Assembly: GCF_008329905.1 (NCBI RefSeq)
Contig: NZ_CP032155.1
Span: 434,001 to 498,000, forward strand
Length of the DNA: 64,000 nt
From: Mycobacterium sp. ELW1
GTDB lineage: Bacteria; Actinomycetota; Actinomycetes; Mycobacteriales; Mycobacteriaceae
Direction: 5' to 3'
Shown: piece after piece, positions 1 through 7,200 of the stretch
How the letters are laid out: each line of letters starts with the position of its first letter
How positions within the stretch are numbered: position 1 is the first letter of the stretch
Notes under the pieces: generated by a model
Seen by the model: only the letters and a program-made list of their open reading frames with translations
The model's database searches: none
What the model was told of the DNA's origin: nothing
Translations under genes and position numbers: made by a program

Positions 1-697
1 GGTCGGGATCAGCGTGCCGTTCGCCGGACGAGGAGTGATCGGGTTGCCCGGCAGCCCGTTCGGTGAACACCGGCCCAACGACTACCACCTGGAACTGGCC
101 GGCCCGGGCAAGGTCTGGTACCAGGACTACTTCTCCGAGCAGGACGGCATCATCGCCGAGGTCGAAGAGGATCTGCGCAGCTGGCTGCTCGGTCTGACCT
201 ATACGGTGTCCGGCGATGCGATGGCCGCCGCGACGCAGGCCGCCGAGGCGGCCGGGGTGGATCTCGCCGCGATGGATCCGATCGAGGTGATCCGGTCCGG
301 CCCGCTGTGCATGCCGCACGGTGCGCGTCTCAAGGATGCTTTCGTCTATCCCGAGACCATGCCAGAGTGGTTCACCGACGCTGATCTCGACTTCTACGCA
401 GGCGAATTCGAGCGATCCGGACTCGGCGGACCGTTGAGCTTCTATCACAACATCGACAACGACTGGCACGACCTCGCCGAGTACGAGGGCACCCCGCTGA
501 CCCCGCCCGCACTCTTCATCGGCGGTCAGTACGACGTCGGCACCACCTGGGGTGCCGAGGCGGCCGAACGTGCGCACGAGGTGATGCCCAACTACTGCGG
601 CACCCACATGGTGGACGGCGTCGGGCATTGGATCCAGCAGGAGCAACCCAAGGAGACCAATCGGCTACTGCTCGATTTCCTTGGCGGACTGAGCTAG
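1..697 (+). CDS. ephB: Epoxide hydrolase EphB (MelH), C-terminal part; gene enters from the left edge
   Basis: Alpha/beta-hydrolase-fold epoxide hydrolase that opens epoxides to diols in the cytosol. The open frame runs in from the window edge, so the N-terminal third with the oxyanion loop and nucleophile is outside. What is visible is the cap domain and the C-terminal part: an ALFIGGQYDVGT segment carrying the acid residue and a VGHWIQQE segment carrying the catalytic histidine. From memory the text closely matches M. tuberculosis EphB (Rv1938, also MelH of the mel2 locus). It is followed 13 bp later by a ribA1-like gene and then a short-chain dehydrogenase. This is the M. tuberculosis order Rv1938-Rv1940-Rv1941 with Rv1939 missing. 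Family assignment is firm; the substrate is unknown. Confidence 0.9.
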   Translation, partial: VGISVPFAGRGVIGLPGSPFGEHRPNDYHLELAGPGKVWYQDYFSEQDGIIAEVEEDLRSWLLGLTYTVSGDAMAAATQAAEAAGVDLAAMDPIEVIRSGPLCMPHGARLKDAFVYPETMPEWFTDADLDFYAGEFERSGLGGPLSFYHNIDNDWHDLAEYEGTPLTPPALFIGGQYDVGTTWGAEAAERAHEVMPNYCGTHMVDGVGHWIQQEQPKETNRLLLDFLGGLS

Positions 698-710
698 TGG
701 TGTCCCGACG

Positions 711-1811
711 ATGAAGACCGCGTATGGACGGGTACGGCGCGCCATCGCCGCCGTGGCCACCGGTCGTGCCGCCATCGTGGTCGACGACTCGGAGGACCAG
801 GGCTATCTCGTGTTCGCCGCGGATGCCGCCACGGCACAACTGCTCGCGTTCACGGTCCGGCACACCTCCGGTTACGTGCGGATCGCCCTGCCCGGTGCGG
901 ACTGTGAGCGGCTCAACCTGCCGCCGGTGTGTCATCGAGACGGTGAGACAGTGGGTATCGCCGCTCAGCGGGTGACGGTGGACTTTCGCGAGACCGGCAC
1001 CGGGATCTCGGCGATCGACCGGGCCCGCACCATCGCCGCACTCGCCGACGCCGAGTCCACGGTCGCCGACTTCCGCCGGCCCGGACATGTGATCCCGGTG
1101 CAGGCCGGGCAGCACGGGGTGCTCGGCCGGTCCGCCGGTGCGGCCGAGGCGGCAGTCGACCTGGCCCGTCTCGGTATGCGACGGCCTGCGGGCGTGTTGT
1201 GCGAGATTGTGTCGCAACGAAACCCGGCGGGCATGGCGGATCGCCCCGAGTTGGTGTCGTTCGCGGGCCGGCATGGCTTGCCGCTCATCTCGGTGGCGGA
1301 GCTGGCGACGTACCGGCGCCGCACCGAGCCGCAGGTCGTGCGTTCGGCGGAGACCACACTGCCGACCGATTCGGGTACCTTCACGGTGGTCGGCTACCGC
1401 GATCCCCGAGAAGGATCCGAGCACCTTGCGGTGATCGCCGGCAATGCCGGTGCGGACGCGCCGATGCCGTTGCACATCCACCTCGAATGCCTCGGGGGTG
1501 ACGTGTTCGGTTCGCTGGCCTGCGCTTGCGGTACGGAACTGGCCCATGCGGTCGCCGCGATGCAGGCCCGTGGCACCGGCATGATCATCTACCTGCGGCC
1601 GCCGACCGCCCGCGCCTGCGGTCTGCTGTCCGGCGCGACGACACCGGATCTGCTGTCCGAGACCGTCGCATGGATTCTGCGCGACCTCGGCGTGTACACC
1701 GTCCGGTTGTCCGACGACGCCCCGGAGCTCGGGCTGCTCATGTTCGGCGCCATCCGGGAACATGGTCTGCACGTCGAATCGGCTGCGACGGTGTGGCCGG
1801 TGGCAGGCTGA
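711..1811 (+). CDS. ribA1: RibA1-like protein (degenerate RibB-GTP cyclohydrolase II fusion; MelJ)
   Basis: 366 aa, laid out like bifunctional RibBA: an N-terminal 3,4-dihydroxy-2-butanone-4-phosphate synthase-like half (about 1-200) and a GTP cyclohydrolase II-like half (about 205-366). Family marks are HTSGY, GTGISAIDRA, RPGHVIPVQA and EAAVDLARLG in the first half, and ECLGGDVFGSLACACG with the three zinc cysteines in the second. Key catalytic pieces look lost. The RibB acidic loop (normally D-R-E-N-E-G-D) reads DDSEDQGYL. The cyclohydrolase QEGRGIGL segment reads PPTARACGL, and the C-terminus is shorter than usual. It corresponds to M. tuberculosis Rv1940 (mel2 melJ). It may have another role or only partial activity, so riboflavin synthesis should not be assumed. 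It lies 13 bp after ephB, probably in the same operon. Confidence 0.8.
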   Translation: MKTAYGRVRRAIAAVATGRAAIVVDDSEDQGYLVFAADAATAQLLAFTVRHTSGYVRIALPGADCERLNLPPVCHRDGETVGIAAQRVTVDFRETGTGISAIDRARTIAALADAESTVADFRRPGHVIPVQAGQHGVLGRSAGAAEAAVDLARLGMRRPAGVLCEIVSQRNPAGMADRPELVSFAGRHGLPLISVAELATYRRRTEPQVVRSAETTLPTDSGTFTVVGYRDPREGSEHLAVIAGNAGADAPMPLHIHLECLGGDVFGSLACACGTELAHAVAAMQARGTGMIIYLRPPTARACGLLSGATTPDLLSETVAWILRDLGVYTVRLSDDAPELGLLMFGAIREHGLHVESAATVWPVAG

Positions 1812-1849
1812 CACATGCTCGTACGCAACGGGTTCGCAGAGGAGAAGCG

Positions 1850-2620
1850 ATGACGCATCCCGACCTGGCCGGCAAGTCCGCGATTGTGACCGGGGCGGGT
1901 GCCGGCATCGGTTTGGCCATCGCCCGGCGGCTGGCAGCCGAAGGGTGCCAGGTCCTGTGTGCGGACATCAACGCCGACACCGCGAAGTCCGCGGCGGCCG
2001 AGATCGGCGGCGGTGCCGTCGGTCACCAGGTCGACGTGAGCGACGAGTCGCAGGTGGCCGGGATGGTCGAGGCATGCGTCGCAGAGTTCGGTGGCGTCGA
2101 CAAGCTTGTTGCGAATGCCGGTGTCGTGCATTTCGCCCCGCTGCTGGACACCGAAGTCGCTGACTTCGACCGGGTGATCGGAATCAACCTGCGCGGCGCC
2201 TGGCTGTGCACCAAGCACGCCGCGCCCCGAATGGTCGAGCGCGGGGGTGGTGCCATCGTCAACATGTCCTCCCTCGGGGGCCAGGTCGCCGCCGCGGGCA
2301 CCGCGGCCTATGGGATGTCCAAGGCGGGGATCATTCACCTCAGCCGGATCACCGCCGCCGAACTCCGCACGGCCAACGTGCGATCTAATGCCCTGCTGCC
2401 GGCGTTCGTCGACACCCCGATGCAGCAGACCGCGATGACGATGTTCGACGAGGCGCTCGGAGAGGGCGGGGCCGACACGATGATCGGTCGTCTGCAGGGC
2501 CGGATGGCCGGACCGGACGAGATGGCGGGCATCGTCGCCTTCCTGCTCTCCGACGACGCGTCGATGATCAACGGGACGACGCAGGTCGCTGACGGCGGAA
2601 CTCTCGCGGCGCTGTGGTGA
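1850..2620 (+). CDS. Short-chain dehydrogenase/reductase (Rv1941-like, MelK)
   Basis: 256 aa classical SDR oxidoreductase that would use NAD(P)H in the cytosol. It has the TGAGAGIG nucleotide-binding turn near residue 15, an NAG motif (VANAG), the catalytic serine in NMSS and the YGMSK catalytic pair. The C-terminal segment INGTTQVADGG is typical of the family. The ATG at 1850 is chosen because AGAGGAGAAG lies just upstream as a ribosome binding site; the frame stays open far upstream. It is third in the ephB-ribA1-SDR run, matching M. tuberculosis Rv1941. The substrate cannot be read from sequence. It converges with the double-TetR gene, with 20 bp between the stops. Confidence 0.9.
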   Translation: MTHPDLAGKSAIVTGAGAGIGLAIARRLAAEGCQVLCADINADTAKSAAAEIGGGAVGHQVDVSDESQVAGMVEACVAEFGGVDKLVANAGVVHFAPLLDTEVADFDRVIGINLRGAWLCTKHAAPRMVERGGGAIVNMSSLGGQVAAAGTAAYGMSKAGIIHLSRITAAELRTANVRSNALLPAFVDTPMQQTAMTMFDEALGEGGADTMIGRLQGRMAGPDEMAGIVAFLLSDDASMINGTTQVADGGTLAALW

Positions 2621-2640
2621 TCGGTCTTTTCGCCGGACTG

Positions 2641-3843
2641 CTAGGGTCCGTCTGCTTGGCTGGTCAAGATTGCCAGCGCGATAGCGGTCATCTCCTGCGC
2701 GACGTCGGTCCTGCGGGTGAGATGCCATGTCCGCGAGACATCTTCGATGAAGCTGACCGCGGCCGCGACCAGTAGTCGGGCCTGCGCGACGGTGGTCTGT
2801 GGGGTCAGGGTGCGAATGAGGTCGATCCACAACCCGTCGCGGTCGGCCTGGTTCCTGACGACGCTCTCGCGTACCTCGTCGGAGGCCGATGACAGTTCGG
2901 TGATCGACACCGAGACCAGGTCGGGGTCGTCCAGGCTGATCCGTACCCGCCCGGCTACGAGCTGGCCGAGCCGTTGCGCCGCAGGAGCATTCGTCCGTAG
3001 CACCCGGATGCACTCCAGGGCCGACCATTCGTCGAGCCGGCGTACCAGGGTGTCGAGGATGGCCTGCTTGGAGGAGAAGGAACGGTACAGGCCGGGTCCT
3101 GCGATTCCGACGGTCTTGCCGATGTCGGCAGTGCTCACAGCCGGATATCCACGGGCCCGGAACAACTGCGCACCTGCGGCCAGCAGCGTCTCGTAACGCG
3201 AGAACGCCGCCGACTCTCGACCTGCCGGACCCTCCATCGGTTCGAGTGCTCCGACCGGTACGGCACGCGCGGCAGCCATGCACGCCCGGTACAGCAGGAC
3301 CCTCAGCTCGGTGCCGGGAAGGCTGAGGCTGTGTCGCCCAAGGCTTGTCAGGGTGCTGGACACGGCCCATGCCCGTAGCTCGGCGTGTGGGGGACTCAGC
3401 TCCGGCATCTCCAGGCGCACGCCGGCCTGCATGCCCGCCACGATGGCGTTGATCCGTTGCCGAACCTCGGCGCGGTCGTCGTCGGTGAGATACCGGGCCT
3501 CGCGTTGCCACAGCACGGTCAGCGCTCGGGTCTCGACGGCCGCCGCGATCAGGTCGGGCAACTCGTCATGGAGCGGGCGGGCGGCCGCCTCGGGTGTGCG
3601 CCCCTCGGGATTGCGGAAACTCTGGTATTCGTCCTGCGCGTTGAGAATCACCGCGGTGAGCAACGCCTGTTTGTTGTCGTAGTGGCGGTACAGGGCGCGA
3701 GCCGTCACGCCGGCGGCCTCCGCGATCTCCTCCAGTTTCACCGAATGGAACCCGCGGTCGATGAACAACCGGGCGGCCTGATCGAGGATCTGCTTCTTGC
3801 GGTCCTTCGGCCTGCGCCTGACGGCCGGGACGGTTGGCTGCAT
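2641..3843 (-). CDS. Tandem (double) TetR transcriptional regulator, Mce3R type
   Basis: 400 aa protein with two complete TetR units. The first helix-turn-helix is near residues 17-65 ([31 protein letters not shown]). The second is near 218-265 ([33 protein letters not shown]). Each is followed by its own ligand/dimer domain. Most TetR proteins are about 200 aa with one HTH; Mce3R (Rv1963c, about 406 aa) has the same doubled design. The ATG at 3843 (MQPTV) is preferred over the longer open frame to 3921 because AGGAAGGGA precedes it. In M. tuberculosis Mce3R is reported to repress mce3 and genes of the mel2 region, so its position next to ephB-ribA1-SDR fits local control. Orthology to Mce3R itself is an inference. 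Confidence 0.8.
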   Translation of the reverse strand: MQPTVPAVRRRPKDRKKQILDQAARLFIDRGFHSVKLEEIAEAAGVTARALYRHYDNKQALLTAVILNAQDEYQSFRNPEGRTPEAAARPLHDELPDLIAAAVETRALTVLWQREARYLTDDDRAEVRQRINAIVAGMQAGVRLEMPELSPPHAELRAWAVSSTLTSLGRHSLSLPGTELRVLLYRACMAAARAVPVGALEPMEGPAGRESAAFSRYETLLAAGAQLFRARGYPAVSTADIGKTVGIAGPGLYRSFSSKQAILDTLVRRLDEWSALECIRVLRTNAPAAQRLGQLVAGRVRISLDDPDLVSVSITELSSASDEVRESVVRNQADRDGLWIDLIRTLTPQTTVAQARLLVAAAVSFIEDVSRTWHLTRRTDVAQEMTAIALAILTSQADGP

Positions 3844-4037
3844 CGCTGGCGTGTCCCTTCCTGACGGCCGGATTGGAACATCCTCCCAGATCGCCTCTTC
3901 GCCGGTTGCAGAACGTAACAAAAAAGTACATTGATGCGAGAAATAGCGTTATTGCGTGGCTTATTCGGCTGTCACAGCCCGGATAAAACTGTTATCAGCT
4001 ATAGACATAAATCACCATCCCGCGTACGCTCGCGGAG
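3844..4037 (+). promoter_or_regulatory. Divergent, AT-rich control region between the double-TetR and LuxR genes
   Basis: 194 bp without a gene, noticeably more AT-rich than its surroundings between about 3910 and 4015. It must carry the promoters of both outward-facing regulator genes. A short inverted repeat GATAA-AACTG-TTATC lies at 3982-3996 and could be part of an operator. TATAGACAT at about 4001 resembles a -10 element for the rightward gene. No promoter can be fixed with certainty by eye. Confidence 0.35.
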
Positions 4038-5000
4038 GTGATCGGTCGTCTCGACACCGCGGTGAAGACATCTGGCGGGACTTCGCTGAGCCGTCTGCCT
4101 GCCGTGGTGGGCGGCACCGCCCGGGCGCGAAGCGCCGTGCAGGAGCCCGGCTCCGGCGGTCTCGTCGCCGGCGTGCAGGACGCCGTCAGTCAACTGGTTC
4201 TGGCGTCATCGATGAACGAACTGCTCGGGTTGGCGGCCGAGGCGGCGGCTAGAATCGGGTTCACCCGCGTTCTGTTCTCCAGGATCGACCACGGGATCTG
4301 GGTGACGCATAATGCCTACACCGCTGGTGATGCCGATTTCGCCGAGCAGCTCGTGGCTTTCGGAACCGCGCACTCTCAGCAGTTGGCCGGTCAACTGCTG
4401 GAATCCGAGATGCTGCTGAGTGGCGCCCCAATCCTGGTGTGCGATGCGCAATCTCATCCCCGGGTGTTCCACAAGATCGTGAAGTTCACCCGGACCACCG
4501 ACTACGTGGCCGCACCGGTCCACGTGTGGGGCGCTCCGGTGGCGATGATCCACGCTGATCGATACCCGGACCGCAGTGTCCAGGACATCGACCGCGACCT
4601 ACTCGGCCTGTACGCCGGCGGTCTGGGTCTCGCCATCGAGCGGGCCCAACTCGCCGACCGGCTGAAAGTGATCAACCAGGCATCGACATCCCTGGGTGAC
4701 CGGGCCGGCGACGACGGTCCGGTCGGCCCGTCGGCCCAGCAGCCTCCACCGCGGCTGGCCGCGGTGTCGCCGTTGCCGCGCGCCGAGCGAGCCACTGAGC
4801 GGCTGTCGCCGCGCGAGTGGGATGTGTTGCGCAGCATCGCCCTCGGCAAGACGAACGCGCAGATAGCCGCCACCCTGTTCCTGACGGAGAACACGGTGAA
4901 AGTACATGTCAAGCACATTCTGCGAAAATTGGGTGCCGCCAACAGAACTGAGGCCGCCGCGCTGTATCACCGGCTCACCCGGCGCGGCCCGTGCGACTAG
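4038..5000 (+). CDS. GAF-domain LuxR-family transcriptional regulator
   Basis: 320 aa. Residues about 45-215 form a GAF-like sensor domain (ASSMNELLGLAAEAAARIGF; final helix GLGLAIERAQLADRL). Residues about 255-315 form a LuxR/NarL helix-turn-helix with the canonical text LSPREWDVLRSIALGKTNAQ and the recognition helix TENTVKVHVKHILRKLGA. There is no receiver domain, so it is not a classical response regulator. It probably senses a small molecule or redox signal through the GAF domain. The start is uncertain: GTG 4038 overlaps the GGAGG at 4034-4038, so either translation is leaderless or an in-frame GTG at 4062 is used. It diverges from the double-TetR regulator. Target genes are unknown. Confidence 0.8.
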   Translation: MIGRLDTAVKTSGGTSLSRLPAVVGGTARARSAVQEPGSGGLVAGVQDAVSQLVLASSMNELLGLAAEAAARIGFTRVLFSRIDHGIWVTHNAYTAGDADFAEQLVAFGTAHSQQLAGQLLESEMLLSGAPILVCDAQSHPRVFHKIVKFTRTTDYVAAPVHVWGAPVAMIHADRYPDRSVQDIDRDLLGLYAGGLGLAIERAQLADRLKVINQASTSLGDRAGDDGPVGPSAQQPPPRLAAVSPLPRAERATERLSPREWDVLRSIALGKTNAQIAATLFLTENTVKVHVKHILRKLGAANRTEAAALYHRLTRRGPCD

Positions 5001-5004
5001 GGCG

Positions 5005-5868
5005 TCACGCCGTCGCCATCGGCGTCCATGGTGCCGTCGAGTTGACGAAGGCTTCGAGCGAGTCCGCAACGGCGGCGGGCGCTTCCAGCTGAGGTGTGTG
5101 TCCGACGCCGGGCAGGATCAGCAGCCGACTGCCAGGAAGAGCTGCGTGCGCAGCCCGAGCGTGGGCGACGGGGATGATCGGGTCCTGCTCGCCCCACACC
5201 AGTGAGACGGGCAGGCCGTGGGTGACGTCCAACCGTGAACGAGCACTGACTGCCTGCCCGCGGTAGTCGACCACCGAGCGCAGGGTGCGCAGAAATGCTT
5301 GGCGGGTGGGGCGATCTGACAGCGAGGCATAGGCTTCCCACGTCTCGGTCGTCGCCATCTGAGGTGGCCGGACCGATTCCAGCCGGCTCAGAAGTCGATT
5401 GCCGACGGCAACAACTGATTTCGGTGCGATCAGCGGTGCGATGAGTTCGGCGGCCGGCGAGGCGAGTAGCCGCAAACTCAGGCCCACCTCGGCCCCCAGT
5501 CCGCCACTGGCGATCAGCGCGAGCCGTTCACAGTATTCGGGATGCTGGTGAACGAACTGCATGCCGATACCCCCGCCGAGGGAGTGCCCCACTATCGTCG
5601 CCCGAGGAATCTCCAACTCGTCGAGGAAATTTCGCAACCACACCGCGAAGGCGCCCAGCGAGTAGTCGGTCCGCGGCTTCGCTGACTGGCCGTGACCGAG
5701 CAGGTCCGGCGCCACCACCCGAAAATGTTCGGACAGCTGTGGGGTGACCGCGCGCCACGTGCGTGAGCTACTGCCGATCCCATGCAACATCACCAGGGCG
5801 GGGCCGCGCCCGCTGTCCCGGTAGGCGACGAGTTCGCCGTGCAGCCGCACGTACTTGAGCCCAGTCAT
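5005..5868 (-). CDS. Alpha/beta hydrolase
   Basis: 287 aa cytosolic alpha/beta-hydrolase-fold enzyme. It has the oxyanion region LHGIGSSSRTW, the nucleophile elbow GHSLGGG with catalytic serine, the acid in WGEQDPIIP and the catalytic histidine in GVGHTPQLE, so the triad is complete. DLLGHGQSAKPRTDYS resembles M. tuberculosis Rv2715 and related esterase/C-C hydrolase-like proteins. The substrate is unknown. The start at 5868 is chosen because a perfect AGGAGGTT lies just upstream; the open frame continues to 5970 without a comparable site. A palindromic element lies 13-44 bp upstream, so the gene is probably under a dedicated, likely TetR-type, repressor. It converges with the LuxR gene. Confidence 0.88.
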   Translation of the reverse strand: MTGLKYVRLHGELVAYRDSGRGPALVMLHGIGSSSRTWRAVTPQLSEHFRVVAPDLLGHGQSAKPRTDYSLGAFAVWLRNFLDELEIPRATIVGHSLGGGIGMQFVHQHPEYCERLALIASGGLGAEVGLSLRLLASPAAELIAPLIAPKSVVAVGNRLLSRLESVRPPQMATTETWEAYASLSDRPTRQAFLRTLRSVVDYRGQAVSARSRLDVTHGLPVSLVWGEQDPIIPVAHARAAHAALPGSRLLILPGVGHTPQLEAPAAVADSLEAFVNSTAPWTPMATA

Positions 5869-5880
5869 GGAACCTCCTAA

Positions 5881-5912
5881 GTTACCCACTAGTAACCTAC
5901 GGTACCGTAACC
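5881..5912. promoter_or_regulatory. Candidate operator upstream of the alpha/beta hydrolase gene
   Basis: Contains GTTAC-6 bp-GTAAC (5881-5896) as an inverted repeat, a GTAACC direct repeat at 5892 and 5907, and a GGTACC palindrome at 5901-5906. It sits immediately upstream of the hydrolase ribosome binding site. Such compact dyads with 15-bp spacing are typical of TetR-family operators in mycobacteria. No cognate regulator is identified; the double-TetR or an off-window repressor are possible. Confidence 0.5.
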
Positions 5913-6065
5913 ACGGCTTCACCGTCGAATTCGGCGCGGCCGCAGTGGGCCCTTCCTGGTTGAACGGCATCGGCCGGTGTAGTTCAGCGGTTAGGGTTTC
6001 GCCAGTAGCAGCGCGGCGTGGTCACCGGGAGATCGCCGGCTGACCTACCACCGGAAGGCACGCAC

Positions 6066-6398
6066 ATGAGCATCGAACCGCCCGACGGGCTGCCTTCGGT
6101 GGACGATTTCCGTAGCCGGGCTGGGCACGTCGACCGGGAGTTCGCCGACGCCCGGCGGTACCTCTCCGCGTTGTGCGACGACGACAACCACACACTGGGC
6201 GAACTCATGACAGAGATTCACCGCAGTGGGCGGGCCATGCAGGTGCTGGCGGCCATGGCGGTGCTCGCCCTGGACTTTGCGAACCTCTCCGCCGACCGTC
6301 TTGGCGGTGATGTGCAGCGGTGGCTGGACCAGTCTGAGATGACACCGGACCGGGCCGATGCCGAGCGACGACAGAATGAACTCGGCGGTGAAGCATAG
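6066..6398 (+). CDS. Hypothetical protein, 110 aa
   Basis: Not recognised. A small, acidic, mostly helical-looking protein without signal peptide or membrane segment. It has a hydrophobic helix near residues 55-80 (AMQVLAAMAVLALDFANLS) and a charged C-terminal tail. The ATG at 6066 is chosen because GGAAGGCACAC precedes it. Codon use is typical for the window, with strong GC at third positions, which supports a real gene. It is flanked by the hydrolase promoter region on the left and converges with the DeoR gene on the right. Confidence 0.6.
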   Translation: MSIEPPDGLPSVDDFRSRAGHVDREFADARRYLSALCDDDNHTLGELMTEIHRSGRAMQVLAAMAVLALDFANLSADRLGGDVQRWLDQSEMTPDRADAERRQNELGGEA

Positions 6399-6431
6399 TT
6401 TTTCGGGGCCTTTTGTGGCCTACCGGGCGAG

Positions 6432-7190
6432 TCAGGTTCGCACGACGGCGGGCCCCATCGCCTCATACCGGCGGGCATCGACGGCGGGTAACTCCGTGCC
6501 GGTCACGATCGAGTCGAAATCGGCCACGTCGGCGAATCGGCAGAAGCTGCTGACGCCGAATTTCGTGTGCGCGGCCACCAGAACCCGGCGACGGGCGACT
6601 TTGACTGCCATGTGCTTCACCGCGGCGACGGCCGGGTCGGGCGTGGTGAGGCCATGCTCGGGCGAAATGCCGTTCGTGCCAAGGTAAGCGACGTCAATCA
6701 CCAGGCTGCCGAGCATGTCGGTAGCCCAATGGTCCACCGTCGCCAGCGTGCGGCCCCGCATCCGGCCGCCGAGCAGCAGGACCGTCACCGACTCACTGTG
6801 TGCCAGCGCCTCGGCGGCCAGCAGTGACGAGGTCACCACCGTCAGCTCCTGATCGGCCAGCCGTTCGGCGATCAGCCGGGGAGTGAAACCTTCGTCCAGG
6901 TACACCGTTTCGGCTCCGTGCAACAGCTCGGTGGCCGCCCCGGCGATCCGGTGCTTCTCGGCGAGGTCCACCTGGCTGCGGTATTCGACGGTTGATTCGA
7001 ATGCCGCGGTCTCCAGCGGTATGGCGCCGCCGTGCACGCGTTTGAGGATTCGGCGACCGGCGAGCACCTTCAGGTCGCGGCGGATCGTCTCGGCCGCGAC
7101 ATCGAGTTCCTCGGCCAGCGCCGCCACCTCGACTCGCCCCCTGGTGCGGGCGAACTCGACTATGCGGCCTTGGCGGGTGTCCGAATCCAC
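6432..7190 (-). CDS. DeoR-family repressor of the adjacent sugar-alcohol PTS operon
   Basis: 252 aa. The N-terminal winged helix (about 1-60) has RQGRIVEFARTRGRVEVAAL and AAETIRRDLKVLAGRRILKRVHGGA, the DeoR signature. The C-terminal sugar-phosphate sensor (DeoRC, about 75-235) has YLDEGFTPRLIAERL and LGTNGISPEHGLTTPDP. The GTG at 7190 (MDSDTRQGRIVEF) gives the usual family N-terminus and lies 10 bp after the PTS gene stop. An ATG at 7244 would overlap that gene by 44 bp and add an atypical tail. It is co-transcribed with the mannitol-type EIICBA and very likely represses it, and perhaps the divergent dehydrogenase, with a phosphorylated sugar as inducer. Confidence 0.85.
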   Translation of the reverse strand: MDSDTRQGRIVEFARTRGRVEVAALAEELDVAAETIRRDLKVLAGRRILKRVHGGAIPLETAAFESTVEYRSQVDLAEKHRIAGAATELLHGAETVYLDEGFTPRLIAERLADQELTVVTSSLLAAEALAHSESVTVLLLGGRMRGRTLATVDHWATDMLGSLVIDVAYLGTNGISPEHGLTTPDPAVAAVKHMAVKVARRRVLVAAHTKFGVSSFCRFADVADFDSIVTGTELPAVDARRYEAMGPAVVRT

Positions 7191-7200
7191 CTCGGTATTC

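Noticed and set aside
516-1814. Long minus-strand open frame opposite ephB/ribA1
   Set aside because: Arg/His/Gly-rich translation with no domain, covered by two well-recognised plus-strand genes; an artefact of high GC third positions.
2631-2650. CGGAC-GTCCG hairpin between the convergent SDR and double-TetR genes as a terminator
   Set aside because: Five-base stem with no T-tract on either strand; insufficient support.
5974-6005. tRNA-like 5' half (GTGTAGTTCAGCGGTTAGGG resembles a D-arm)
   Set aside because: No anticodon arm or TPsiC text (GGTTCGA) follows at the right distance and no acceptor stem closes, so it is not called a tRNA gene.
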